64,000 bases of DNA from Pelomonas asaccharophilus_A (GTDB lineage: Bacteria > Pseudomonadota > Gammaproteobacteria > Burkholderiales > Burkholderiaceae_C), in the NCBI RefSeq assembly GCF_031458115.1, contig NZ_JAVDXV010000002.1, positions 1 through 64,000 on the forward strand, read 5' to 3'. The notes under the pieces were generated by a model that saw only the letters and a list, made by a program, of their open reading frames with translations, did not search any database and was not told the origin of the DNA. Position 1 is the stretch's first letter, and the number at the start of each line of letters is the position of its first letter. A program made the translations under genes and the position numbers. Shown here piece by piece: positions 43,737 through 53,262 of the stretch.

Positions 43737-45935
43737 ATGTTTCCCATGAAGAAGACCCACCTCGCCGCGGCCATCGCCAGCGTCTTGGCCGCTCCGGCCA
43801 TCCACGCGCAGCAGGCCGGCACCAACGCACTGCCCGCCGTGCAGGTGCAGGGCAAGGCCTCCAGGACGACGACGCTGGATAGCGTCAACGCCACCGGCTC
43901 CCGCCTGGGCTTGACCGTGCGCGAGACGCCGGCCAGCCTGGAACTGATCGACCGCGAAACGCTGGATCAGCGCGGCGTGCGCACGCTGGATGACGCGCTG
44001 AACGGCGCGGCCGGCGTCACCGTCGGCGGCGCTCCGGGATCGCCGGGCGTGTCGTCCACGCGCGGCTTCAGCGGTGGCTACATCACCTATCTGTTCGACG
44101 GCACGCGCATCTCCGTGCCGACGATGTCCACGCGGCCGCAAGACAGCTGGAACTACGAGCGCGTGGAGGTGCTGAAAGGCCCTGCCTCCGTGCTGTACGG
44201 CGAAGGCGGCATCGGCGGCGCGGTGAACTTCGTGCCCCGGCGCGCGGACCGCAGCAAGCCCGGCAGCGAGGCGCTGTTGGCCTATGGCAGCCACGGCTCC
44301 CTCCGCGCGGCGGCCGGCACCGGCGGTGCGTTCGGCGACAGCGGCGCCTACCGCGTCGACTTCAGCCATCAGCAGACCGACGGCTGGCGCGAGCAGTCCG
44401 CCCAGCGCATGGATCAGCTCACGAGCGCCGTGTCGCTGCGCCCCTCCGCGGCGCTGGCGCTGGAGTTCTCCGCCGACTGGACGCGCGACGACCTGGACGC
44501 CGACTACGGCATCCCGCTGGTGTCCGCCGCGTTCGCCAAGGAGCCGACCTCGGTGGTCAGCGACGCCGCCGGCCGCGTCATTGACCGCCGCATGCTGAAG
44601 ACCAGCTACAACGTGCGCGACGGGGTGATGGACTCCGACAGCCTGTGGCTGCGCGCCCGCCAGACCTGGGACTTCGCGCCCGGCTGGCAGCTGCGCAACG
44701 AGCTGAGCCACTACAGCGCCGACCGGCTGTGGCGCAACTCCGAGAGCTACAGCTTCGTCTCGCCGGACCGCATCAACCGCACGATGGGCCTGGTCAGCCA
44801 CGACCACCAGGTCTGGGGTGACCGGCTGGACATCAGCCACCAGGGCCAGCTGTTCGGCCAGCCCAACCGCTTCGTCATCGGCGCCGAGGTCACGCAGACC
44901 GACTTCGGCAGCCAGCGCCGCTTCTCCGACGGCAGCGCCCTCACCGACGCGGCCTTCCAGGTCAGCGCGCTGTCGCCGGACACGGGCCTGTACGTCGATA
45001 ACGCTATCTACTTCACCGGCGCCGGCAACCGCACGGACGTCACGTCCGACGTGCGCACGACGGCCGTGTTCCTGGAGGACGCGCTGAAGATCACGCGGGC
45101 GTGGACGGCGGTCATCGGCGCGCGCTCGGAGCGCATCAAGCTCACGCGCACGGTCAACGATCTCAACGCGACAACCCACCCCTACACCGCGTTTGGCGCC
45201 CGCTACCGACCCAACTCCTTGCGCATCGGCGCCGTCTACGACTGGTCGCCGGTCACGACGCTGTTCGCGCAGGCCGTCGATGCCGCCGCACCGGTGGGTT
45301 CCGCCAACCTGCTGCTGCAGTCGTCCGCCAACGGCGCGTTCCCGCTGACGCGCGGCACGCAATACGAAGTGGGCATCAAGCAGGGCTTCAACAACGTGGA
45401 ATGGACGGCATCGGTCTACCAGATCGAGCAGTCCAACGTGCTGTCGCGCGACCCCAGCAACCCGGCGCTGACGGTCAACAACGGCAAGGTGTCGTCGCGC
45501 GGCGCCGAGCTGTCGGCCGCCTGGCGCGCGACGCCGCAGCTGACGCTGTCCGGCAACGCGGCGCTGGTGGACGCGCAGTTCGACACGCTGGTGGAGGCCG
45601 GCGGCGTGTCGCGCGTCGGCAAGCGCCCGCCGCTGGTGCCGCGTCAGACGGCGCGTTTGTGGGTGGCCTACCGCCTGGACTCGCTGCCCGTCACGCTGGG
45701 CGCCGCCTGGACCCGCACCGGCGCGATGTTCACCGACAACGCCAACAGCATCCGCATCAACGGCTGGTCGCGGCTGGACCTGCATGCGAGCTGGCAGCTG
45801 AAGTCCACCCGGCTGAGTCTTCGCATCCGCAACGCGACGGACAAGCTCTACGCGACCTGGAGCTCGGCCAACACCTCGCAGTTCATGCTGGGCGCGCCGC
45901 GCACGGTCGAGCTGTCGGCAAAGTTCGACTTCTGA
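43737..45935 (+). CDS. TonB-dependent siderophore-type receptor 2 of the same locus
   Basis: This 732-residue receptor (ATG 43737; ATG 43746 is also usable) has a signal peptide ending near IHA-QQ. The plug has LGLTVRETPASLELIDRETL, GVSSTRGFSGGYITYLFDG and ERVEVLKGPASVLYGEGG. A complete barrel ends RTVELSAKFDF. It is 21 bp behind the second permease gene, closing the operon. It is only distantly similar to receptor 1, so the two may take different ligands or forms of one ligand. Confidence 0.92.
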   Translation: MFPMKKTHLAAAIASVLAAPAIHAQQAGTNALPAVQVQGKASRTTTLDSVNATGSRLGLTVRETPASLELIDRETLDQRGVRTLDDALNGAAGVTVGGAPGSPGVSSTRGFSGGYITYLFDGTRISVPTMSTRPQDSWNYERVEVLKGPASVLYGEGGIGGAVNFVPRRADRSKPGSEALLAYGSHGSLRAAAGTGGAFGDSGAYRVDFSHQQTDGWREQSAQRMDQLTSAVSLRPSAALALEFSADWTRDDLDADYGIPLVSAAFAKEPTSVVSDAAGRVIDRRMLKTSYNVRDGVMDSDSLWLRARQTWDFAPGWQLRNELSHYSADRLWRNSESYSFVSPDRINRTMGLVSHDHQVWGDRLDISHQGQLFGQPNRFVIGAEVTQTDFGSQRRFSDGSALTDAAFQVSALSPDTGLYVDNAIYFTGAGNRTDVTSDVRTTAVFLEDALKITRAWTAVIGARSERIKLTRTVNDLNATTHPYTAFGARYRPNSLRIGAVYDWSPVTTLFAQAVDAAAPVGSANLLLQSSANGAFPLTRGTQYEVGIKQGFNNVEWTASVYQIEQSNVLSRDPSNPALTVNNGKVSSRGAELSAAWRATPQLTLSGNAALVDAQFDTLVEAGGVSRVGKRPPLVPRQTARLWVAYRLDSLPVTLGAAWTRTGAMFTDNANSIRINGWSRLDLHASWQLKSTRLSLRIRNATDKLYATWSSANTSQFMLGAPRTVELSAKFDF

Positions 45936-46145
45936 CGTGCCGGCGCGATATGGCCCGTCAACAATTTGGAATGCCGCGCCCAGTGCCGAGGCCGACTGGA
46001 AGGCCTGCGGCAAGGCATGCTCGGTGCGAGGCTGGTGGTACGCTGACAGCCCCTCAGCTTGCATAGACAAGTTCCCGTCCGGCGGCCGGCTTCGGATCGC
46101 TGAGGCGCATTCGCTGTGGACGGGGGCTGTAGCCATAAGCTCCAA

Positions 46146-47870
46146 ATGTCTGATATTTCCCTGTCATCGCAGAGAGAACGGCTGGCCGGCCACGCGCTGG
46201 TCGAGGCCTTGATCGCACAAGGCGTCACTGATGTGTTCGGCGTTCCCGGCGAGAGCTACCTTGCCGTGCTGGACGGCTTCCACGAGCACGCCGACCAGAT
46301 CCGCTTCATCGCCTGCCGCCAGGAAGGCGGCGCCGCCTTCATGGCCGAGGCGCAGGGCAAGCTGACCGGCAAGCCCGGCATCTGCTTCGTCACGCGCGGC
46401 CCCGGCGCGACGAACGCGAGCATCGGCCTGCACACGGCCTTCCAGGACAGCACGCCGATGATCCTGTTCATCGGCCAGGTCGCCAGCGACCAGCGCGACC
46501 GCGAGGCCTTCCAGGAGGTGGACTACCGCCAGATGTTCGGCCCCGGCACGCTTGGCATGGCCAAGTGGGTGGGCGAGGTGCTGGAGGCCGAGCGCCTGCC
46601 CGAGTACGTGGCGCGCGCCTTCCACACCGCGATGCAGGGCCGCCCCGGCCCGGTGGTGTTGGTGCTTCCCGAGGACATGCTGACGAAGCCGATCTCCGCG
46701 CCCGTCATCACGCCCGCACGCCCGGCCGAGGCCGCGCCCACGCCGGCCGCGCTGGCCGAGCTGCGCGAGCGCCTGAGCGCTGCAAGCAAGCCGCTGGTCA
46801 TCGCTGGCGGCGGTGGCTGGACCACCGAGGCCACGGCCGCGCTGCAGCATTTCGCCGAGGCCTGGCAGCTGCCGGTCGGCTGTGCGTTCCGCTTCCAGGA
46901 CCTGTTCGACAACGCCCACCCGAACTATGCGGGCGACGTGGGCATAGGCATCAATCCCAAGCTGGCCGCGCGGGTGAAGGAAGCCGACCTCATCCTCGCC
47001 ATCGGCCCGCGCCTGGGCGAGATGACGACCGGCGGCTACACGCTGCTGCAGGCGCCGCGCCCGGCGCAGCAGCTCATCCACATCCACGCCGGTGCCGAGG
47101 AACTGGGCCGCGTCTACACGGCCGAACTGCTGATCAACGCCAGCATGAGCCAGGCCGCACCCGCGCTGGCGCTGCTGACGCCGCCGGCCACCATCGCCTG
47201 GCGCGACTGGACCGTGGCCGCGAATGCCGACTACCGGGCCAACCTGCAGCCCACGCCGGTCGCGCCGCTGGACATGGCCGAGGTCATCCGCCTCATCGAC
47301 GCCAAGCTGCCAGAAGGCACGATCTTCACGAACGGCGCCGGCAACTACAGCGGCTGGTTGCACCGCTTCCACCGCTACACGGGCCTGCACCGCTTCGGCA
47401 AGACGCAGCTGGCGCCGACGTCCGGTGCGATGGGCTATGGCGTGCCCGCGGCCGTCGCCGCGGCGCTGCTGCAGGACGAGCGCTGGGCCGTCAACATCGC
47501 CGGCGACGGCGACTTCCTGATGACCGGCCAGGAACTGGCCACGGCCACGGGCTACGGCGCGAAGAAGCTGCTGGTGGTCGTCGTCGACAACGGCACCTAC
47601 GGCACCATCCGCATGCATCAGGAGCGCGAGTACCCGGGCCGCGTGTCGGGCAGCGACCTGTTCAACCCCGACTTCGCCAAGCTGGCCGAGGCCTTCGGCT
47701 TCGCGGCGTTCTACGCGGAGAACACCGAGCAGGTCGGTTCCGCGCTGGATGGGGCAATAGCCGCGGGCAAGCCGGCGCTGCTGCATCTGCGGCTGTCCAG
47801 CGACGTGTCCACGTCGCGGTCCACGCTGAGCGCGATCCGCGACGCCGCGCGCGAGCGTCTGGGCCAGTGA
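46146..47870 (+). CDS. Thiamine diphosphate-dependent enzyme, acetolactate synthase-like
   Basis: This 574-residue protein starts at ATG 46146. It has the ThDP-activating Glu60 in CRQEGGAAFMAEA, GPGATNASIGLHTAF, a central nucleotide-binding-like domain, and the C-terminal ThDP/Mg motif GDGDFLMTGQELATA with NGTYGTI. The large-subunit fold covers acetolactate synthase, sulfoacetaldehyde acetyltransferase, oxalyl-CoA decarboxylase and similar enzymes. No small regulatory subunit (ilvH) or pathway gene is adjacent, so the exact reaction is open. Confidence 0.88.
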   Translation: MSDISLSSQRERLAGHALVEALIAQGVTDVFGVPGESYLAVLDGFHEHADQIRFIACRQEGGAAFMAEAQGKLTGKPGICFVTRGPGATNASIGLHTAFQDSTPMILFIGQVASDQRDREAFQEVDYRQMFGPGTLGMAKWVGEVLEAERLPEYVARAFHTAMQGRPGPVVLVLPEDMLTKPISAPVITPARPAEAAPTPAALAELRERLSAASKPLVIAGGGGWTTEATAALQHFAEAWQLPVGCAFRFQDLFDNAHPNYAGDVGIGINPKLAARVKEADLILAIGPRLGEMTTGGYTLLQAPRPAQQLIHIHAGAEELGRVYTAELLINASMSQAAPALALLTPPATIAWRDWTVAANADYRANLQPTPVAPLDMAEVIRLIDAKLPEGTIFTNGAGNYSGWLHRFHRYTGLHRFGKTQLAPTSGAMGYGVPAAVAAALLQDERWAVNIAGDGDFLMTGQELATATGYGAKKLLVVVVDNGTYGTIRMHQEREYPGRVSGSDLFNPDFAKLAEAFGFAAFYAENTEQVGSALDGAIAAGKPALLHLRLSSDVSTSRSTLSAIRDAARERLGQ

Positions 47871-47915
47871 GACTGCCGCCCCGGGGCCAGGCCCTGGGGC
47901 ACAATGACCCTCACC

Positions 47916-48017
47916 ATGCCACGCCCGCTCCAACTGCAGCGCCTCACGCCCGTCGCCGACACGGTGGCAGGCCTGCGTGCGGCCGTGGCCATCCAGCGCC
48001 CGGTCGCAGATTCCTGA
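47916..48017 (+). CDS. Short reading frame, possible remnant of a gene start
   Basis: The 33-codon frame MPRPLQLQRLTPVADTVAGL… ends at TGA 48017. The VADTVAGLRAAVA part faintly recalls the N-terminus of pantothenate synthetase (HTIAELRAAL), but nothing of that enzyme follows. It could be a truncated gene start, a leader or chance. Position is between the ThDP enzyme and rnk. Confidence 0.2.
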   Translation: MPRPLQLQRLTPVADTVAGLRAAVAIQRPVADS

Positions 48018-48141
48018 GCCCGGCGATCCCCTTCCTCCCTACACATAGCGCACCCTCGATCGCCGGGCCCACACCCAGCGCGATGCCGTGCCGCCGCAGC
48101 CTTCCCATCGTTGGCGGCGCGGCCCTGACCGAGGTGAAGCC

Positions 48142-48546
48142 ATGTCTTTCCCATCCCATGTGCCGGGCGCCGAGCGCCTGCTGAGCGAGCTCGACCACCT
48201 GCGCCTGAGCCGGCTGACGGACGCCAGCCGGCCGCTGCAAGACCTGCTGGACGCAGCCGACCTGCTGCCGTCGCGGCAACTGCCGGCCGATGTCGTCTCC
48301 ATGAACTCCGAGATCGAGGTGCTGGGCCCGCGGCCCGGCCAGCAGCAGCGGCTGACGCTGTGCTACCCGGGCGATGCCAGCCCCGAGCAGGGTCGCATCT
48401 CCGTGCTGTCGCCCGTGGGCCTGAGCCTGCTGGGGCGGGCCGTGGGCGATCAGGTCAGCTGGCAGGCCGGCCACGGAGCGGCCGGCAGCCTGCGGATCCA
48501 GGCGCTGCCCTACCAGCCCGAAGCCAGCGGCGACTTCAGCCGCTGA
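48142..48546 (+). CDS. rnk: Rnk/GreA-like nucleoside diphosphate kinase regulator
   Basis: This 134-residue protein starts at ATG 48142 behind GAGGTGA. The N-terminal part is a short coiled coil (ELDHLRLSRLTD). The C-terminal half has the GreA/B C-terminal fold with MNSEIEVLG, LTLCYPGDASPEQGRISVLS, PVGLSLLGRAVGD and VSWQ. Rnk binds RNA polymerase and affects NTP pools in its relatives. It lies just before a universal stress protein gene. Confidence 0.9.
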   Translation: MSFPSHVPGAERLLSELDHLRLSRLTDASRPLQDLLDAADLLPSRQLPADVVSMNSEIEVLGPRPGQQQRLTLCYPGDASPEQGRISVLSPVGLSLLGRAVGDQVSWQAGHGAAGSLRIQALPYQPEASGDFSR

Positions 48547-48620
48547 ATCCCGTCATTCCACGCACGTTCTGCCGCGGCGACGCCGCCTGGCAGGCCGCGC
48601 ATCGCCTGGAGATTGCCTTC

Positions 48621-49529
48621 ATGTCCCCCGCCATCCTTCTCGTCACCGATTTCTCCCATGCCGCCGACCTGGCCGCGCAGCGCGCCGTGCTGCTGGCCCG
48701 CCAGCGCGGCTGTGAGCTGATCCTGGCCCATCTGGCCGGCAGCGGCCCGCCCGATGTGGCCGAGCGTTTGCCGCGCTACGCGGTCATGCTGGCGCGCCGC
48801 CACCGGCTGCCGCTGCGGCTGCTGGGCTCGCTGGACCTGGCTGGGCTGCGCGAAGCCGCCGCGGCCCAGGCCGGCCTGCTGGTGATGGGCTGGCCGCCGC
48901 CCGCTGCGTGCCGCTGGCCCTGGTCATCCGGTGTGTTTGCGCTGCGGCTGTTGTGGCGCTTGCGCTGCCCGCTGCTGGTGGTGCGGACGCCGGCCCCACA
49001 GGCCTATGCCCGGCTGCTGGTCGCGCTGGGCCCGGCGCCGGCGCCGGCCACCGCCTTGCTGCGCGCGGCGGCCGAACTGGCGCCCGACGCCGAGCTGGAG
49101 TTGTTCCACGTCATCGACACCCGCCAGGAAACCCATGTGCGCGCCGCCGAGGCCTCGGCGCGGTCGCTGCGCGAGTACCGCGATGCGCTCGACGCGCATG
49201 GCCATCGCCACCTGCGCCGGCTCAGCGATGCGCTGGATGCGCGCCGCAACCGCCTGATGTACACGCTGGGCCGGGGCGATCCGGCGCGGCAGATCCTCGT
49301 GCAACAGGACTACGGGCGCGCGGAGCTGGTGGTGACCGGGCGAGGGCAGCGGCCGGCCTGGCTGGAACTGCTGCTGGGCAGCACCGCGGCGCGGCTGCTG
49401 CAGCACATGCGTTGCGACCTGCTGGTGTGGCCCGAGTGGCCCGGACCGGCGGCCCTGCCAGAATGCGGCGCATGCAAGAAGTCGACTTGGAACTCCGCGG
49501 TGACTACATCGAGCTGGACAAGCTGTTGA
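48621..49529 (+). CDS. Tandem universal stress protein (UspE-like)
   Basis: This protein of about 302 residues begins MSPAILLVTDFSHAADLAAQ and contains two Usp domains. The second starts around ARLLVALGPAPAPATALLRA and has ELELFHVIDT. It ends in the nucleotide-binding-like GRAELVVTGRGQRPAWLELL and LGSTAARLLQHMRCDLLVW. Beyond this, an odd tail (PECGACKKSTWNSAVTTSSW) is read through the start of the next gene, a 58-base overlap in another frame. Usp proteins aid survival under stress. Confidence 0.82.
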   Translation: MSPAILLVTDFSHAADLAAQRAVLLARQRGCELILAHLAGSGPPDVAERLPRYAVMLARRHRLPLRLLGSLDLAGLREAAAAQAGLLVMGWPPPAACRWPWSSGVFALRLLWRLRCPLLVVRTPAPQAYARLLVALGPAPAPATALLRAAAELAPDAELELFHVIDTRQETHVRAAEASARSLREYRDALDAHGHRHLRRLSDALDARRNRLMYTLGRGDPARQILVQQDYGRAELVVTGRGQRPAWLELLLGSTAARLLQHMRCDLLVWPEWPGPAALPECGACKKSTWNSAVTTSSWTSC

Positions 49530-49693
49530 AGGCCACCGGCCTGGCCGACAGCGGTGGCCAGGCGCGTGCCTTCATCACCGCCGGCGAGGTGCGCGTGGAC
49601 GGCCAGGTCGAGCTGCGCAAGACCGCCAAAATGCGGGCCGGCCAGGTCGTCGAGTTCGGCGGCCAGCGGGTGCGCGTCGTCGCAGCCGGCTGA
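49472..49693 (+). CDS. S4-domain RNA-binding protein (YbcJ/RlbA-like)
   Basis: This 73-residue protein (ATG 49472; ATG 49463 is also possible) reads MQEVDLELRGDYIELDKLLK, ITAGEVRVDGQVELRKTAKM and RAGQVVEFGGQRVRV. It is a single S4 domain of the YbcJ type, which binds structured RNA. It starts inside the end of the universal stress protein gene. Confidence 0.9.
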   Translation: MQEVDLELRGDYIELDKLLKATGLADSGGQARAFITAGEVRVDGQVELRKTAKMRAGQVVEFGGQRVRVVAAG

Positions 49694-49715
49694 CAACCAG
49701 CGCTGTCCTCCGGGC

Positions 49716-49740
49716 AGACCCGCCCCGCATTCGCGGGTCT
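49716..49740 (+). terminator. Weak terminator-like hairpin after the S4 gene
   Basis: AGACCCGC (49716-49723) pairs perfectly with GCGGGTCT (49733-49740) around a 9-base loop. No long T-run follows, so termination strength is uncertain. Confidence 0.45.
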
Positions 49741-50107
49741 TCAGGGAATGCCCGGCGTTGACCCAGGGATGGGAAAACGAAACACTGTTCCAACTGCTCG
49801 CCGAGCCGAGGCCACGCACCGGACACCGCCGGGTGACCGGGGTCTCGACGGACGATGCAGTGCGGTGCGCCTGCTGCGCCCGCTCTCCCTCTGATGCCCA
49901 CGCGAGCCGGTGCCGCGCGGGTGTCACACCCCTCACGGCCTGCCGCCGATCCCACCGCTCCCTGATGACCGCTTAGCGATGCCAAGCGCCTGACCCCTGA
50001 CGGGCCGGGTGCCGGGCGGACTCGTGCCTGCCGCGCTGCGGTGGCAGGGAGCGGCACGCACAACAAACAAATTCGCGCGCCGCCCAGGCGCGCCCAGGAG
50101 ACATGCC
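49741..50107. other. Intergenic and leader region of the pectate lyase gene
   Basis: About 370 bp contain no gene that I can support. The last 20 bases before the pectate lyase start hold a GGAGA ribosome site, and an A-rich patch (ACAACAAACAAATT, about 50060-50073) precedes it. The promoter is probably here, but no clear boxes were found. Confidence 0.6.
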
Positions 50108-52474
50108 ATGACCTCACGCAAGCCCACGCGCGGCCTGCTGGCTTCGTCCATCTCGCTCGGCCTGCTGGCCGCCTGCGGTGGCGGCCAGAACGGGACGCCC
50201 GGTTTCGCCACGCCCCAGCAGTCCAGCGACCAGGCCACGGCCGCCCGCCTGGATGCCGCGAGCAGCGACAGCGCCACCAGCCGCACGCTGGCCGCGCGCG
50301 ACCCGCGCCCCATCGCGCCGGCGCCCGTGCCCGTCATCGACGCCGTCAGCCTGACCGACACGAGCGCGCCGCTGCTGTTCGACATCGGCACGCGCACCTA
50401 TGCCGCACCCACCACCATCAGCGGCCTGCACAACCCCAGCAACTACCGCGCGGCGCCGCGCCTGCCGGCCTGGCAGTTCGCCACCAGCGATCCCACCAAC
50501 GGCGTGCTGACCTTCGAGCGCGAGACCGCACCGGACATCGGCTGGCATGGCCAGTCGCGCAAGGGCAAGGTGCTGGTCACCGGCGGTTCGTCGGCCCGGG
50601 CCGACCGCGTCTACACGGTGTTCAACAAGGAGCAGCTGCTGGCCGCGCTGCGCGAGGGCAAGAACGAGCCCAAGATCATCCGCATCGTGGGCCACATCGA
50701 CTTCCGCTGGCGCGACAACAACACGGTGTTCGAGGAGTACACGGGCTTCCTGGACCAGAAGAACGGCGGCAGCTTCTCCATCCCTTCCAACACGACGCTG
50801 GTGGGTATCAACGACAGCAATGGCCGCCCGGCGCGCATCACCGGCACGCAGATCCTCATCGGCATCGAGGCCGCGCAGGCCGCCGGCGGCAGCCCCGAGG
50901 ACGACTTCAAGAAATGGGTCGCCGCGGGCAAGGACCCTGAAGCGTTCCCGACCTGGACGCGCAACATCATCCTGCGCAACCTCGCGCTGGACACGCCCTG
51001 GGACGTCAACCCCGAGGACAGCGGCAATGCCTACATGGACGGCATCGCGATCACGCGCGGCCAGCAGATCTGGATCGACCACGTGACCATCAGCGACGGC
51101 GACACGCCCGACTCGCTGGCCAGCGACACCCGCCACGACGGCGCGCTGGACATCATCCGCGGCAGCGACTACGTGACGGTTTCCCACAGCGTGTTCACCA
51201 AGCACCACAAGACCACGCTGGTCGGCAACGGCGATTCCGGCCGCGCGTGGAGCGACGCGGGCCGCCTGCACGTGACCATGACCGGCAACTGGTGGGACCA
51301 CCCCTACAGCCGCCTGCCGCTGGTGCGCTTCGGCCAGCTGCATCTGTACAACAACCTCGTCAGCGGCAGCACGACGACGGATGACGCCGACAAGAAGTTC
51401 GCCTCGGGCCTGGACGTGCGCTACCAGTCCGACGTGATCTCGGAGAACAACTTCTACGAGTTCACGGGCCTCAAGCCCAGGGAGGTCTGCGGCAAGCTGG
51501 CCGGCGGCAAAGATGCGATCAGCTTCCGCAGCTCGGGCCACCGCTTCATCAGCGACAAGGGCGACGACGGCAAGCCCATGACGGGCGTCATCGACGTGCA
51601 GCTGCAGGGCTGCGAGGGCCTGCCCGTGAAGCAGAACTGGGTGCCGCCCTATGCCTACACGCTGCGCACGGCCGACGCCACGCGCGCCGCCGTGCAGCAG
51701 TCGGCCGGTGCCGGCCGCCTGGGCCTGTACGCGGTGGCCGGGCCGGTGCCGGCGCCGCTGCCCAGCTCGCCGGCGCCCAGCCCGGCCCCGACGCCTCCGG
51801 CACCGGCTCCCACGCCGACGCCGCCGCCACCGCCGCCTGCCCCCGCACCCACGCCCAACCCGCCGCCGCTGATCCCTGGCACGGCCTGCACGGTCACGCT
51901 GCCCTGCAGCACCGGCAGCGGCGAGCAGGTGATGAGCCCGCTGGTGACGGCCGTCGTGCCGGCCGCCAGCTATGTGCAGGAGACCGGCACCTACACCTTG
52001 TCGGGCGCCGGCTCGGTGGCCTCGGGCACGTCGTACTCGTTCAGCACCAAGTACACGGCGCTGGTCGGCGACTTCACGTTCACGGCCCGCATCGCCAGCC
52101 AGGGCGGCACGGGCTCGGGCGGGCGTGCCGGCGTCGTCGCGATGGAGGGGCTGACGGGCACGCCGGCCTATGCCTGGACGGCGCGCTACGCGTCCACCGG
52201 CGAGATCCGCGCGGCGGTCAATGCGAACAACAAGTCCAACCTGACCGGCTTCGACAGCTCGACGCCGCCCGTCTGGGTGCGAATCCGGCGCGTGGGCACC
52301 TCGGTCTACCAGGCGGCCTCGACGGACGGCGTGACCTGGTCCGAGAAGACGCCCGCCAACCTGGTGTCGTCGGCCTCGACGCTGTACGTGGGCCTGGCGC
52401 TCTCGTCGGGCAGCAACAGCACGGTCGTCACGGCCAAGTTCGACAACGTCACGATCGTCGGCGGCGGTCGCTGA
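50108..52474 (+). CDS. Pectate lyase (PL1-like) lipoprotein with C-terminal carbohydrate-associated domain
   Basis: This 788-residue protein from ATG 50108 has the lipobox LLAAC with Cys23. The catalytic right-handed beta-helix covers about residues 140-540: IWIDHVTISDGDTPD with DGALDIIRGSDYVTVSHSVF, HHKTTLVGNGDS and SRLPLVRFGQLHLYNN are the calcium-binding and catalytic Arg/Lys regions of PL1. A Pro/Ala-rich linker (about 546-594) leads to a C-terminal beta-sandwich of about 190 residues, DUF1349-like. It cleaves polygalacturonate by beta-elimination at the cell surface. Two PEP-CTERM genes follow at 17 and 12 bp. Confidence 0.9.
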   Translation: MTSRKPTRGLLASSISLGLLAACGGGQNGTPGFATPQQSSDQATAARLDAASSDSATSRTLAARDPRPIAPAPVPVIDAVSLTDTSAPLLFDIGTRTYAAPTTISGLHNPSNYRAAPRLPAWQFATSDPTNGVLTFERETAPDIGWHGQSRKGKVLVTGGSSARADRVYTVFNKEQLLAALREGKNEPKIIRIVGHIDFRWRDNNTVFEEYTGFLDQKNGGSFSIPSNTTLVGINDSNGRPARITGTQILIGIEAAQAAGGSPEDDFKKWVAAGKDPEAFPTWTRNIILRNLALDTPWDVNPEDSGNAYMDGIAITRGQQIWIDHVTISDGDTPDSLASDTRHDGALDIIRGSDYVTVSHSVFTKHHKTTLVGNGDSGRAWSDAGRLHVTMTGNWWDHPYSRLPLVRFGQLHLYNNLVSGSTTTDDADKKFASGLDVRYQSDVISENNFYEFTGLKPREVCGKLAGGKDAISFRSSGHRFISDKGDDGKPMTGVIDVQLQGCEGLPVKQNWVPPYAYTLRTADATRAAVQQSAGAGRLGLYAVAGPVPAPLPSSPAPSPAPTPPAPAPTPTPPPPPPAPAPTPNPPPLIPGTACTVTLPCSTGSGEQVMSPLVTAVVPAASYVQETGTYTLSGAGSVASGTSYSFSTKYTALVGDFTFTARIASQGGTGSGGRAGVVAMEGLTGTPAYAWTARYASTGEIRAAVNANNKSNLTGFDSSTPPVWVRIRRVGTSVYQAASTDGVTWSEKTPANLVSSASTLYVGLALSSGSNSTVVTAKFDNVTIVGGGR

Positions 52475-52491
52475 TCCTGAGGAGCAGTTCC

Positions 52492-53250
52492 ATGAAGAAG
52501 TTCAACATCACCACGCTGGCCGCCACGCTGGCACTCGCCCTCGGCGCCACGACCGCCCAGGCCGCGGCCACCAGCGAAGTCGCCTACGGCTCGCTGGCGG
52601 GTTCGGCCATCACGTTTTCGGAGCTGGCTGTCGGCCCCATCACGGGCGTGCTGACCAGCGGCGACGTGCAGTTTGGCAAGCTGTTCGACGGCCAGGAGCT
52701 GGCCATCACCAAGGTGCCGGTGCCGGGCGAGGTCGAGCAGGAATGGTTCGACGACCTCAGCTTCGGCGGCCCCGCCGCGGGCCTGTCGCTGCTGGCCGGC
52801 GCGGCCGGCGCCAACCTGGGCGCCTACGACTATGGCGACGCCCACGGCACCGCGCTGTTCGGTGTCGGCCCGCAGGCCAGCTATGCCGACGGCCTGGGCG
52901 CGATCTCGGCGCGCTTCGCCGCACCCGTGTCGGCGCTGGGCTTCCAGCTGCGCGACGCCGACGGCGGCGCGATCACGCTGCGCCTGTACCGCCTGGACGG
53001 CAGCCTGATCCAGAACGTGGACCTGAGCGGCCGCACCGACAGCTTTGTCGCGTTCGCCCGCACGGGCGGCGCGGCTGACATCGCGGGCTTCTCGCTGACC
53101 AACCGCGACAGCTACTACGGCGTGTCCATCGACAACCTGGTGCTGTCCGCCGCGGCGCCCGTGCCCGAACCCGCCGCGGCGCTGCTGCTGCTGCCCGGCC
53201 TGCTGACGGTGGGCCTGGTGGCCCGCCGCCGTTCCCGCAACAACCACTGA
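52492..53250 (+). CDS. PEP-CTERM protein behind pectate lyase
   Basis: This 252-residue protein starts behind GAGGAGC. It has a signal peptide MKKFNITTLAATLALALGAT ending near AQA-AA. The body is beta-rich with DYGDAHGTALFGVG and AISARFAAPVSALGFQL, DADGGAITLRLYRLDG: a pattern shared with many PEP-CTERM proteins that carry a jelly-roll-like domain. VPEP, a hydrophobic stretch and RRRSRNNH end it. It is probably co-transcribed with the pectate lyase gene. Confidence 0.86.
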   Translation: MKKFNITTLAATLALALGATTAQAAATSEVAYGSLAGSAITFSELAVGPITGVLTSGDVQFGKLFDGQELAITKVPVPGEVEQEWFDDLSFGGPAAGLSLLAGAAGANLGAYDYGDAHGTALFGVGPQASYADGLGAISARFAAPVSALGFQLRDADGGAITLRLYRLDGSLIQNVDLSGRTDSFVAFARTGGAADIAGFSLTNRDSYYGVSIDNLVLSAAAPVPEPAAALLLLPGLLTVGLVARRRSRNNH

Positions 53251-53262
53251 GGAGACAACCCC

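Noticed and set aside
43116..46145. 1000-codon minus-strand open frame opposite permease 2 and TonB receptor 2
   Set aside because: It has no recognisable domain and is explained by high GC codon structure of the real genes.
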